A DNA stretch of 64,000 nt. Source: Faecalibacterium sp. I3-3-33 (GTDB lineage Bacteria; Bacillota; Clostridia; Oscillospirales; Ruminococcaceae). The stretch covers positions 2,914,001 to 2,978,000 of the forward strand of contig NZ_CP094469.1 in assembly GCF_023347295.1 (NCBI RefSeq), read 5' to 3'. A model generated the notes under the pieces. The model made no database searches. It saw only the letters and a program-made list of their open reading frames with translations, and had not been told where the DNA came from. Positions within the stretch are counted from its first letter, which is position 1; each line of letters begins with the position of its first letter. Shown one piece after another: positions 8,723 through 16,641 of this stretch. The position numbers and the translations under genes are program-made.

Positions 8723-9223
8723 ATAAAGGCGAGACCAACGCGAGTTATCCGATACCTAGCTATAGTCGCACTGTGCTTGCTTTTGGGCTTTATGCTTGGA
8801 AGAAAAAGCAAATATGAAAAACGAGATTATTTGAAACAATTCAAAATTGGAAAAGCAACATACTCTGAATCGTTGATATATGAGGCTTATGGCGGATTGC
8901 AAAATGATGGGATAATGTTAGCGGTATACTACGATGTGGATGCAGCCAAAATTATTCATCAACTCGATTCATGGGAGAAAATTAATGATTCTCCAACCAT
9001 ATCTTCTATATTAAAAAATGTGTCGTCATATTTTGGATTAGATTTTGTGATTCCTGAAATTGCAAGTGGAAATTTTTTTCTTTATGATAATAGTCAGCAT
9101 AAGGAACTACGCTCGGAAGCCGAAATGAATACATTGCTTTTACATTCTGAAGATGTGAATTTTAGTCTCGTTGTCTGGGATGATGAGAAGCACACAATTT
9201 ATATAGTAGAGTACAGAATTTAA
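8723..9223 (+). CDS. Membrane-anchored hypothetical protein, apparent ATA start
   Basis: About 166 aa: a basic N-terminus, a membrane span (VIRYLAIVALCLLLGFMLG, about 8-26) and an outer domain of about 135 residues without a known motif. No ATG fits. The only well-placed ribosome-binding site (TGTGAGG) lies 5-6 bases before an in-frame ATA at 8723, giving a natural start (K-A-R-P-T-R then the span). A GTG at 8675 lies directly behind the previous stop with no RBS. The ATA may be a rare real start or a mutated ATG. The neighbouring protease shows the same feature. The function is unknown. Confidence 0.55.
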   Translation: MKARPTRVIRYLAIVALCLLLGFMLGRKSKYEKRDYLKQFKIGKATYSESLIYEAYGGLQNDGIMLAVYYDVDAAKIIHQLDSWEKINDSPTISSILKNVSSYFGLDFVIPEIASGNFFLYDNSQHKELRSEAEMNTLLLHSEDVNFSLVVWDDEKHTIYIVEYRI

Positions 9224-9234
9224 GGAGGTTCGTT

Positions 9235-9942
9235 ATGAAGAGGTTCGTATCATTAATTCTTTCAGTGTGTTTTTTGTTTTCGATAAATACTGTGTCTTAT
9301 GCTGCTAACATAAGCAGCCGTAAAGCTAGCAATCCTGTTATTCAAAGCATGAATGATAAGTATCATGTTGATTTTTCGGGAATGTCGATAGATGAATTAA
9401 ATAAGTTTATCGATAAGATGAAAGATGAAGATCAAACACGTGCATCTGGAAATTTGTTAAATAATACACAGCTTGCATGGTTGGCAGCTGCGCAAATTGC
9501 ACGGGATAAGGGATATGAATGTGCGGCTCTTATGGTTGAATTCTCTGTATATAATATTGACTATTCTGAGAGTGTGACGGATTCTTCGACGCCATTGCTT
9601 GACAAGTTAAACACGACAACAGTTTTTAATAATTATAAAAACAAAGTACTTAATAGTGGCTTGAAAGATTTTAGTGGAGGAAGTTGGTCTTTTACAATTC
9701 AAAAGTCTGATAATGCAGATTTATTCTATGCATTGCATAGGGTAAGCACCTCTGGAACAGGCTTCATGATTGGTAATTCTATAATGTATTACTTGATTAC
9801 CGTTCATGACACATTTGATTTTGCATATGACAACAACTATGACGACTTGTTTACTACTACAGTGAACAATTGGGCTTGGTTGTGCCAGCAGACGCATGTG
9901 TTGAATCCCATAGAGATAAATCTTAGCACGGCTATTGGATAA
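9235..9942 (+). CDS. Secreted protein of unknown function
   Basis: Protein of 235 aa with a clear Sec signal peptide (MKRFVSLILSVCFLFSI, cleavage near SYA at 22-24). The mature part contains a motif-like N-terminal segment (NPVIQSMNDKYHVDFSGMS) and a helical middle with two cysteines. No enzyme motif is visible. GGAGG lies seven bases before the ATG. The gene is AT-rich compared with the relaxase genes and lies 11 bases after the preceding one, so the cargo genes are probably co-transcribed. It might be a substrate, inhibitor or partner of the protease encoded next. Confidence 0.7.
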   Translation: MKRFVSLILSVCFLFSINTVSYAANISSRKASNPVIQSMNDKYHVDFSGMSIDELNKFIDKMKDEDQTRASGNLLNNTQLAWLAAAQIARDKGYECAALMVEFSVYNIDYSESVTDSSTPLLDKLNTTTVFNNYKNKVLNSGLKDFSGGSWSFTIQKSDNADLFYALHRVSTSGTGFMIGNSIMYYLITVHDTFDFAYDNNYDDLFTTTVNNWAWLCQQTHVLNPIEINLSTAIG

Positions 9943-10037
9943 AAAATCAGTGGTATTTATTTTTTTGCGAAAGTAAAAGTTGAAATCTAAAATAAGGATG
10001 GCTCTAACGTATGAAAAATTTTACGGAGGTGTTTCCA

Positions 10038-10052
10038 ATGCAGAGCAACTGA
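10038..10052 (+). other. Mini-ORF behind a strong RBS (copy 2)
   Basis: CGGAGGTGTTTCC precedes ATG-CAG, and a TGA follows after two further codons. It lies about 50 bases before the protease reading frame. It is nearly identical in its RBS and first two codons to blocks at 37 and 12332. Confidence 0.4.
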
Positions 10053-10101
10053 TGTATAAGAAATCTTGTGTATACTCTAAAAGTAAAGAAGGAAAATTAA
10101 A

Positions 10102-11079
10102 ATAGCTAGTGAAAAAATATCTCGTAGAATTTTTTTGAAAGCAAGTGGGATTGTGGCTCTTTCTTCAATGGAGCTTAACTCTGGGCTGACTGCTTTTGCA
10201 GATAATCAAAGTGATGGAAGCAAATCTCATATCGAGAGATACCATAGATACGATTTTGATACAAAAGAAGAATCTATAGAGGAAATTATAGTTGAAACCA
10301 ATTCCTTCACGGATGGAGAGACAACTGCAGGCTATTTTCCAAATGGAAAGATTTCGGATATTGATCTATCCGATCTGTATGCGATTATCGGAAGCAATGA
10401 TATCACTGTTGTTGATAATCCAACGGCAACACCATATTGTAGTACGGTATGCCTACAGATAACGACCAATAATGGAGGGACAAATTATGGTTCTGGATTT
10501 ATGATTGGGCCTAATGCACTTGCAACAGCAGCACATAATCTATACAGTATAAAGGAAAAAGCCTACGTTAAGTCGGTAAATGTCGCACCTGCTCGATCTG
10601 ATAATAGTAAACCTTTTGGAAGCGAAAATGTATCGGCAAGTTCGATGATTGTTAGTGATTCTTATCTTGCTGGAACAAGTTCGGAGGATTGGGCGATTAT
10701 TACGCTCAAGAATAATTTAGGAACGAAAACGGGATGGCTTGGGTTACATTGGCAGTCTAGCAATTATTCATCATCACAGTTGGTGTATGCTTATGGCTAT
10801 CCGAGCCAAATAAATGGTGCCGATGCGAGATATCGGATGTGTAAATCTTCTGGGTATATTAGAAGTCAGACTTCAAAATATCTCAAGGGCGATTGGGATT
10901 TGACAGGTGGCTTTAGTGGTGGTCCTCTTGTAGAATATATTTCTGGAGCTGGGTATGTAGCTATCGGAATCCATAAAGATGGAAGCACAATTGATGGTTC
11001 TTCATATCCAACTTCTTATACAGGGGCATTGAGAATAACACAATCGCTTTATACGCTGTTCCTTTCATACAGAGGTTGA
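10102..11079 (+). CDS. Trypsin-like (V8/Glu-endopeptidase-like) secreted serine protease
   Basis: Extracellular serine endopeptidase by motif: His145 in TAAHNLY, Asp196 in SSEDWAIIT and nucleophile Ser272 in GGFSGGPLVE, counted from the ATA at 10102. The first residues read ASEKISRRIFLKASG, a twin-arginine-like motif followed by a hydrophobic stretch and FADN, so export by the Tat route is suggested. GAAGGAAA lies about 10 bases before the ATA; the first accepted start (TTG at 10135) falls inside the signal and has no RBS. A pro-region of about 100 residues precedes the catalytic domain. The cargo neighbours are secreted or membrane proteins, so it may process one of them; that is inference. 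Confidence 0.85.
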   Translation: MASEKISRRIFLKASGIVALSSMELNSGLTAFADNQSDGSKSHIERYHRYDFDTKEESIEEIIVETNSFTDGETTAGYFPNGKISDIDLSDLYAIIGSNDITVVDNPTATPYCSTVCLQITTNNGGTNYGSGFMIGPNALATAAHNLYSIKEKAYVKSVNVAPARSDNSKPFGSENVSASSMIVSDSYLAGTSSEDWAIITLKNNLGTKTGWLGLHWQSSNYSSSQLVYAYGYPSQINGADARYRMCKSSGYIRSQTSKYLKGDWDLTGGFSGGPLVEYISGAGYVAIGIHKDGSTIDGSSYPTSYTGALRITQSLYTLFLSYRG

Positions 11080-11083
11080 TAAA

Positions 11084-11419
11084 ATGAAATGCAAACGGAA
11101 GATTATGGTTGGCATAGCATTTGTGGCAGTGGTTCTCTGCATTCTATTTCAATCGAATACATTCGGAAGAAAAAAATCGGAACTTATAATTGAAGAAGTT
11201 GACCTGAAGAACAATTGTATTTATGCGACTGCAAAAAATCAATTATATGATACGGATGACAATTATATAATTTATGGCGTATCAAACTACTTGAAAGGAA
11301 ATCTTCAGTTGTCGTATCTTAAAGAAGGCGAAAGCATTCTTGTGATATCAAACGGTAAGGTGTTGCTATCAGATCCGTATCAATTTGATAAAATATACAG
11401 TATTCAACTGTTGCAATAG
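11084..11419 (+). CDS. Small membrane-anchored hypothetical protein
   Basis: Protein of 111 aa with one N-terminal membrane span (MVGIAFVAVVLCILF, about 8-23) and a beta-rich outer domain (LIIEEVDLKNNCIYATA to IYSIQLLQ). The ATG lies five bases after the protease stop with GAGG overlapping that stop, so the two genes are translated together. It resembles 8723-9223 in layout though not in sequence. No family is recognised. Translational coupling suggests it works with the protease, for example as a membrane partner or inhibitor, but that is a guess from position. Confidence 0.65.
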   Translation: MKCKRKIMVGIAFVAVVLCILFQSNTFGRKKSELIIEEVDLKNNCIYATAKNQLYDTDDNYIIYGVSNYLKGNLQLSYLKEGESILVISNGKVLLSDPYQFDKIYSIQLLQ

Positions 11420-11798
11420 CGTTTCATTTTCTCAATAAATAATATAAGCTATTTACAGCTGCCTCCTCTGTTAAGTGGTGGTGCAGTGCTTATTCTCAAT
11501 AACGATGCGATTGATGAAAATGATAGACCTTTTTGGAATTTAGAATTTTCTCAATAATCAAGCCCCCAAAATGGCAAACTTGAAATCATCGAGAGATACA
11601 TAAAATATAGGGTTAAATCGACTTTCGTGTCGAAAAAACAAGTGCTAGAAATAGCAAAATTCATTGAATTTTAGAATGACATTTATAAGAAACCAGTAGA
11701 TTTGCCTGATATTTGTGATTTCTTTGACCGTTGGGCCATTGATTTTGCACTACATTGATTTTGCACTACTATGAGCAAAGGAAAAACTTAAAATAAGC
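11420..11798. other. Gene-free AT-rich stretch
   Basis: No gene found. A 16-base tandem duplication at 11737-11768 is the only distinct structure before the terminator at 11799. Confidence 0.5.
11737..11768. repeat. 16-base tandem repeat, two copies
   Basis: CATTGATTTTGCACTA is present twice without a gap (11737-11752 and 11753-11768). It could be a replication slip or a protein binding site. Confidence 0.8.
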
Positions 11799-11841
11799 AA
11801 ACAACCCGCCATTTGCAGCGACTGCAAGTAGCGGGTTGTTT
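11799..11841 (-). terminator. Terminator behind the 93-aa gene
   Basis: AAACAACCCGC (11799-11809) pairs with GCGGGTTGTTT (11831-11841), with TTGCAG/CTGCAA inside the loop. On the minus strand a T-rich tail follows. Confidence 0.8.
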
Positions 11842-11855
11842 GGCCTATTTAGAGG

Positions 11856-12137
11856 TTAGTCTTTCAGTTTGCCATGGTCACAGCCAAGTGAGAGATAATG
11901 CTCAATCTCACCACTCAGCACAAGCTGGACGCACTCCAAGGGCTTGTTGTATAGTAGCCAATCAAGTTCAGCTCGCTGTGCCGGGGTATTGCCGTATTCG
12001 TCCTCGATGGCAAGGCAGTCAATGGCAATGGCAGAGCCATCAGCGAACTGGGCTTCCGCTCGGTTGGTGTCCATATTATAGTGCCAAGAACGTGCTTTTT
12101 GAGAACTATTCTGGTCAAAAATTCGATTTTGTTTCAT
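11856..12137 (-). CDS. Small conserved protein of mobile elements (DUF6061-like)
   Basis: Protein of 93 aa: an N-terminal basic part, then a compact acidic domain (YNMDTNRAEAQFADGSAIAI, AIEDEYGNTPAQRAELDWLLYN, VQLVLSGEIEHYLS). It resembles a small clostridial family (DUF6061-like) often found in integrative elements; I am not certain of the family name. Start 12137 is chosen for GAGGG 8 bases upstream; an upstream extension lacks an RBS. Terminator at 11799-11841. Function unknown. Confidence 0.65.
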   Translation of the reverse strand: MKQNRIFDQNSSQKARSWHYNMDTNRAEAQFADGSAIAIDCLAIEDEYGNTPAQRAELDWLLYNKPLECVQLVLSGEIEHYLSLGCDHGKLKD

Positions 12138-12302
12138 TTGAATGCCCTCTTTGATGCTTTTATGATTTAGTTTTTTGACGAGATGAGGTCTCTTTTTTCT
12201 TTCTCTTGAGTCACCCAACCGCACTATCCTGCATCTAATGCTTTTATTACGGAATCGTGATGTCGTAGGAAATGGAGAACTGGCCACCGTTTGCCAAAGC
12301 AT

Positions 12303-12332
12303 TCAATTTGTTTTCAAGGAAATTATCTGCAT
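12303..12332 (-). other. Mini-ORF behind a strong RBS (copy 3)
   Basis: GGAGGTGATTCC precedes ATG-CAG, and the frame closes after nine codons. It shares 19 identical bases with the block at 31-49. It may be a leader peptide or the truncated start of a gene. Confidence 0.4.
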
Positions 12333-12589
12333 TGGAATCACCTCCATCACGGTTTCCATTTTAGATGTTGATAATAGCAAAGCACAAATAGAAAAAATCC
12401 ACAATATTGTAGCAAGACGGAGAAAAAATGTCACCAAAACGGTGTAAGCGCAAAGCAGGGATTGGTTCTTGATCTCCGTTGTGAGAGTTCACAAACGTCC
12501 GGGGTGCTGTTGCCGGAAGGATGCTTTCTTCAATTTTCTTCCAGAATTCTCTGCAAATAGCGGGCTGTTTATGCTTCTTGAGAATCCAT
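12333..12589. other. Gene-free stretch with a stray terminator core
   Basis: At about 12478-12500 the sequence TTGTGAGAGTTCACAAACGTC repeats the core of the sigma/anti-sigma terminator at 8128. The surrounding gene is absent, so this is probably a deletion scar. A frame at 12361-12606 lacks an RBS and family signal. Confidence 0.5.
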
Positions 12590-13000
12590 CTAGTGAATAC
12601 CGACACCCTCCATGATCTTTTCTATCCAATTTGTGGAAGAATCATTTTTCTCACTAAATGACCCCAAATAATGTGACGAACTCTCAACCTCTATTATTAC
12701 ACCATCCGGCATTCTGTATTTTTCTAAACTGAGATTCAAACCTTTAAGTGGGATTGTTCTAGCCAGTTGAGGGATAGAAACTGTATGGAGAATATCAATT
12801 TTTGATAAACCTCTATACGTTTCTGTCTTTTCGGCTTCACTTAGCAACCGTTCTGCATACTGATTTGAAATAACCTGTATGCGAAATTGTTCTTTTTCCT
12901 CCTCGGTCATCTCAAGTGGAACGCCGTGCAATGTGTCCACAATATAGGACGAAATTTTAGCGAAGTGCTCGTCAAAATCAGTGGTATCTTCGTTGGTCAT
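12590..13000 (-). CDS. Hypothetical protein, 136 aa
   Basis: A soluble, acidic protein (EMTEEEKEQFRIQVISNQ, AEKTETYRGLSKIDILHT). No signal peptide, membrane span or known motif. It is AT-rich like the rest of 8-14.5 kb and is flanked by gene-free stretches. The start is the first ATG; the RBS is weak. A role as an immunity or regulatory protein of the element cannot be supported from the sequence. Confidence 0.5.
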   Translation of the reverse strand: MTNEDTTDFDEHFAKISSYIVDTLHGVPLEMTEEEKEQFRIQVISNQYAERLLSEAEKTETYRGLSKIDILHTVSIPQLARTIPLKGLNLSLEKYRMPDGVIIEVESSSHYLGSFSEKNDSSTNWIEKIMEGVGIH

Positions 13001-13188
13001 ATTTCTGTTCTACCCTCATTATAAGCTTTCCGGTCTGCTTAAAGTTACAGCTTTCAGCGTAAAGCTTCCGTAGTTTTTAATGCTAAACGATAGTTATCGA
13101 ACTTTTCCACAGCTTTTGCAAAATCGTCGAGAAAAAGTTCTGTATCTTTTTCATTCGTACCACTTTACCCCATTATTAGAATTGAAAA

Positions 13189-13578
13189 TTAGTAGCCCTT
13201 TGATATAAATAAGTAAACGATGAATCCACCCCACAAAACAACTTCAGCAATTATCAAACACTTCAAGTGTTGCTGCAATTTTTCGGGGTCAATTTCGCCT
13301 TTTTTCAGAAAATCATAAATTGAATTTCGCAATTTATCTATGTCTTCCTGCTTGATTTCCAGTTTCAAATAAAAATTTTTCCCGAAAAGGAGCTGGTGCA
13401 TCCCATAATATATTGAAAGCAATATTAAAAATGAAGTAATACTTACAAGCGCTGGCTGGGTCCAGCTTATTGTCATACCTTCTACCGATGTAAGATTTCT
13501 ATAAAAAACAATATCACTTAAACCAGCTACAAACAACAGAAAATTCCAAACCAAAAATGTATATAAAGTTTTCTTCAT
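13189..13578 (-). CDS. Small integral membrane protein
   Basis: Protein of 129 aa with three predicted membrane spans: residues 7-24 (LVWNFLLFVAGLSDIVF), 43-60 (LVSITSFLILLSIYYGM) and 107-125 (CLIIAEVVLWGGFIVYLF). A charged loop with helical character (KLEIKQEDIDKLRNSIYDFL) lies between spans 2 and 3. AGAAGG lies before the ATG. No family is recognised. It is one of a group of small minus-strand genes in the AT-rich part of the element. Confidence 0.6.
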   Translation of the reverse strand: MKKTLYTFLVWNFLLFVAGLSDIVFYRNLTSVEGMTISWTQPALVSITSFLILLSIYYGMHQLLFGKNFYLKLEIKQEDIDKLRNSIYDFLKKGEIDPEKLQQHLKCLIIAEVVLWGGFIVYLFISKGY

Positions 13579-13716
13579 TTTCTATACCTTCTTTCACTAC
13601 TGCCCACATTGCTGGAAATATCAAACGCCTACTTTATTTTTATGCCCTCATTTTTTACAAATCATCAAACCTTCCCGCCTTGCTTTTTTGTTTAGATAAC
13701 GAAATTTAAGCCTGAT

Positions 13717-13810
13717 TTATTTCGTTTGTCCACAAAATTTTTCAAAATCGTATAGATGCACATAAACTTCCTGAAAATTTGTAGCACAATCGCAATCTTC
13801 TTTTAAATAA
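13717..13810 (-). pseudogene. C-terminal fragment, copy of the piece at 14340-14516
   Basis: The minus strand reads DCDCATNFQEVYVHLYDFEKFCGQTK before the stop at 13717-13719, with no usable start. It matches the fragment at 14340-14516 (DCATSFLEIYVQLYDFEEFCRRMK) in protein and DNA. These look like two broken copies of the same gene flanking the membrane protein at 13860-14324. Confidence 0.6.
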
Positions 13811-13859
13811 ACACGCTATAAGGATAAACTTTTTGTTTTACCTCGATTGAAAGCCATCT

Positions 13860-14324
13860 TTAGCTTTCTGGTTTGAGAACTGTACTTCGGGCCGGATTCT
13901 TTGGGTCTACTAGAATTTTTATTGGTGCCCCTTTCGGAATACATGGATTGAACCAAAACCACTGCGACTTTCCATTATAGGTTTCACCTTTAACTTTATA
14001 CTGATAATGTACCACATATGGATAGATTACATCTTCATCGGCAAGGTGGTAGGTACTCATATGAAATTTTATATGTACTCGTTTTGTTGCTGTAACCTTT
14101 CCGATGATTCTTGTTCCATTTTTCAAAAGTTCTGCCTTTTTATAGTCGGAAATAATCGCCAATCCGATAATTATACCTGCTACAATCCATGCTAATATCG
14201 CAGCCACCCAAATACCAGACTTACACGCTCCAACCGATATAATTGCCGCCACGAACATTCCGACATATGCCAGTGTATGAATAAGATCTTTTGAAAAAAA
14301 CATTTTATCTCGTGTAATTTTCAT
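13860..14324 (-). CDS. Membrane protein with DUF3592-like domain
   Basis: Protein of 154 aa. Two adjacent membrane spans at about 15-57 (TLAYVGMFVAAIISVGA; WVAAILAWIVAGIIIGLAII) are followed by a beta-rich cytoplasmic or outer domain with GTRIIGKVTAT, YPYVVHYQYKVKGETYNGKS and IKILVDPKNPARS, a layout typical of DUF3592-like proteins. The function of that family is unknown. GGAGG lies 7-8 bases before the ATG. Duplicated gene fragments flank it on both sides. Confidence 0.65.
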   Translation of the reverse strand: MKITRDKMFFSKDLIHTLAYVGMFVAAIISVGACKSGIWVAAILAWIVAGIIIGLAIISDYKKAELLKNGTRIIGKVTATKRVHIKFHMSTYHLADEDVIYPYVVHYQYKVKGETYNGKSQWFWFNPCIPKGAPIKILVDPKNPARSTVLKPES

Positions 14325-14339
14325 AAAACGGCATCCTCC

Positions 14340-14516
14340 TCAAATCCTACAGTCGGTAATCAGCAGCTTCGTGAAATCAACGTTCCTTAGATACTTAGAT
14401 TTAATCCTATTTTGTTTCATCCGTCTACAAAATTCCTCAAAATCGTATAGCTGCACATAAATTTCCAGAAAACTTGTAGCACAATCACGATTTTTCTTTT
14501 CACTCAGATAAACCAC
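14340..14516 (-). pseudogene. C-terminal fragment of an unknown protein family
   Basis: The minus strand encodes SEKKNRDCATSFLEIYVQLYDFEEFCRRMK and a short tail to the stop at 14340. The nominal start lies inside the end of the sigma-factor gene. The match to 13717-13810 shows it is part of a duplicated, decayed gene. Confidence 0.5.
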
Positions 14517-15169
14517 CACGGCAATTCCAGCCACAGGTTATCCATAGCCTGTTCCTCGGTCTTTTGGGCGCGGCCTTTTGTCAGGTGGAAATATATCGCC
14601 GTACCAATCAAAGGATGTTCCTTGCCATCAGTAAAGCCATAGCGGTACAGCAGATAGGTCTGCTCCCGTTGGGTCAACCGTTTCAGGCCATCGTACAGTT
14701 CCCGGCGCGATTCCTGATCCTCCATAATGCTCTGCGGCTGCATGGCGTAGGGGTCGGCTATGGCTTCGATGCGCTGCAGTTGTTCCTCTCCCGGCAGAAC
14801 ATCATCCAGCGAAACGCGCTGGTAACAGATACCATCCTTGTCCTCTGTCACCATCCGCTGCTCAAAAGCGGCAAAGGCATCCCGAACCATATCCATCATG
14901 GCGTTGCGGATGGCCGGAGCCGCGTAGGTCAGGAACTTCATTCCACGCGCTGCATCGAACTTCGGCACGGTCTTCCACAAGCCCAGATTGCCCGCCTGTT
15001 TCAAATCGTCCGTGTCAAGGTTCAGGCCGGACTGTGCCAGATTCATGCTGCGGAAAAGGTCATTTGCCACCTTGCCAATAAAGGACTTGTTGTTGTCGAT
15101 CAGGCTGTCCAGTGCTGCGGCATCGCCTTTCTGTGCCAGCGCACAAAGCCGTTCATTCGTCTGCTTCAT
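14504..15169 (-). CDS. Sigma-70 family sigma factor of the element
   Basis: Protein of 221 aa. Region 2 is visible as DDLKQAGNLGLWKTVPKF and FLTYAAPAIRNAMMDMVRD, and a shorter region 4-like part as LKRLTQREQTYLLYRYGF. The start at 15169 has AGGAA about 9 bases upstream and overlaps the end of the XRE gene by 17 bases, so the two are coupled. The C-terminal end (ELPWWFI) may have been altered by the fragment that follows. Sigma factors of this type control transfer or excision genes in integrative elements; that role here is inference. Confidence 0.8.
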   Translation of the reverse strand: MKQTNERLCALAQKGDAAALDSLIDNNKSFIGKVANDLFRSMNLAQSGLNLDTDDLKQAGNLGLWKTVPKFDAARGMKFLTYAAPAIRNAMMDMVRDAFAAFEQRMVTEDKDGICYQRVSLDDVLPGEEQLQRIEAIADPYAMQPQSIMEDQESRRELYDGLKRLTQREQTYLLYRYGFTDGKEHPLIGTAIYFHLTKGRAQKTEEQAMDNLWLELPWWFI

Positions 15170-15983
15170 GGGCGTTTTCCTGCTCTGCGGCAGACTGCAA
15201 GATTCCCAGCAGACCGCTTCGCAGCTGTTCCAGTGCTTCCGGCGTAGCTCCTTCCATACCCGAAACGCTGTCCAACATTGCATCTGTCAACTGCTCTGCC
15301 GTGATCGTTGGGTGCTGCACATCCTGCCCCTTGGTCAGTTCATTGAACATCTTCTCGGCCACTTTCTTGCTCATGGCTTCCTGTTCGGCGTAATGGCTCC
15401 CGATACCCTTTTTGATTTCCTTGACCGCCGCCATGAAGTACATTTCAATGTCATCAAGGTCGCCTTGATACACTGGCTTTCTCCGAAGGCTGATGTCCTT
15501 TGCGGCTTTGGCTGCTTCCGGGGTCTTGACCTTTGTGCGCAGCAGGGTGCTCAATGTCGTGAGCATGGCATTCTGTGCTGCGATGCCGGACGCAAAGGTG
15601 TCATCAAAATACTGCGATATGCGGTAAGTAAGCTCTGCAAAGCGGGCGTTTTCCAGCAGCAGGTTGACTACCTCTGCATTGACGCGCCCTGTGTAGAGGT
15701 TCTTTGCGGCTTCTACGGACAAGCCAAGTTCAGCAATGTCGTAGTTCTTGCGGTCGGGGATGTTGGTTTCTCCCAGCAGAAAATCCGTGGACACGTTGAA
15801 CAGCCTTGCAATCTTCAGCACCTGCTCATGGGTCAGGGTTCCCTTTGCACCGCTGATAAAGCGGCTGATGGTACTCTTGGAGCAGCCGATTTCCTTGGCA
15901 AGCTCCGGTTGGCTTATGTTGTGCTCTTTCATCAAGTCCGCAAGACGGACGTTGGATGGTGCGGGCAGATATTCCTGTGCCAT
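15153..15983 (-). CDS. XRE-family transcriptional regulator
   Basis: Protein of 276 aa. The N-terminal helix-turn-helix (LADLMKEHNISQPELAKEIGCSKSTISRFI, shown in part at 14-43) is of the Cro/C1 type. A longer alpha-helical C-terminal domain (about 80-276) has no recognised ligand motif. AAGGAGGG lies about 10 bases before the ATG. It is the first gene of a two-gene operon with the sigma factor and is divergent from the oriT-relaxase-integrase block, so it probably represses or times transfer genes. The family's usual role is known; the target is inferred. Confidence 0.85.
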   Translation of the reverse strand: MAQEYLPAPSNVRLADLMKEHNISQPELAKEIGCSKSTISRFISGAKGTLTHEQVLKIARLFNVSTDFLLGETNIPDRKNYDIAELGLSVEAAKNLYTGRVNAEVVNLLLENARFAELTYRISQYFDDTFASGIAAQNAMLTTLSTLLRTKVKTPEAAKAAKDISLRRKPVYQGDLDDIEMYFMAAVKEIKKGIGSHYAEQEAMSKKVAEKMFNELTKGQDVQHPTITAEQLTDAMLDSVSGMEGATPEALEQLRSGLLGILQSAAEQENAHEADE

Positions 15984-16178
15984 GTGGTCGGCCCTCCTTT
16001 TTGAGCTTTTTCCTCATTATAATACGCTCTGCCGTTTTGTTCAATATAAGGTTTCCTCTCTGCCCTTGCTGTTGCAGCCCTGCAACCAGTGAGGGCATTT
16101 TTCTTTTTCCGTTGCAGTTCTGCCGCTTTTTCGCCTTTCCTGCAAAATTTTCCGTATATTCAGGCACAAGGCAAAAAA

Positions 16179-16210
16179 CACCAGAGTTCCCACTTTGGGG
16201 TACTCTGGTG
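16179..16210. repeat. Perfect 9-bp hairpin
   Basis: CACCAGAGT pairs with ACTCTGGTG around a 14-base loop. Flanking A-rich sequence on the left would give a U-tract on the minus strand, so it may end minus-strand transcription, but no gene stops just before it. Confidence 0.55.
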
Positions 16211-16287
16211 CAACACATAACACCGCCCCGCCCGGTGGCCGCAGGGTGCGGGGTTTTGTAGGCATTGAGCCGCTTGTCCACCCCTGT

Positions 16288-16497
16288 CCGTAAAAAGTGC
16301 ATTTTTTACGGAAGAAGTTCGTACAACCTGTACGGTCTGTACTTGTACGCACCTGTACGGCAAATTGAAGCAGATTAAAACGTGCTATCGTTTATATTTT
16401 GGATTTCCGTACGTCGTACGAACCGTACAGGTTATTTGAAGTCCGTACGCAATTTTTTCAGATGCGTACGGAGCAATCAGGTTCGCATTGTGCGAAC
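16288..16497. repeat. GTAC-rich palindrome block, iteron-like
   Basis: The stretch contains a hairpin CCGTAAAAA/TTTTTACGG (16288-16311), direct copies of ACCTGTACGG and one inverted copy CCGTACAGGT, CCGTACGTCGTACG, a stem CCGTACGCA/TGCGTACGG (16443-16471) and a stem GTTCGCA/TGCGAAC (16481-16497). Repeated GTAC cores at this density mark a binding site for a replication, partition or transfer protein. Confidence 0.7.
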
Positions 16498-16550
16498 TTG
16501 TCGGGGCGAGGCCCCTCCATCTTGCTGGCGCAAGACCGTTCGGTCACTTA

Positions 16551-16569
16551 AAAGCCCCACTGGGGCTTT
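16551..16569 (+). terminator. Short hairpin AAAGCCCCA/TGGGGCTTT
   Basis: A perfect 9-bp stem with a one-base loop and T's at the right side. It may insulate the oriT from the GTAC block. Confidence 0.5.
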
Positions 16570-16641
16570 CATTGCTTCGCAAACGTGAACTCGATTAGCT
16601 CTCCCGCAGGAGACGTTCCCCCTCGGAGAGTCCTCGAAGAG

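Noticed and set aside
12361..12606. 81-aa open frame
   Set aside because: It runs across a stray terminator core and lacks an RBS.
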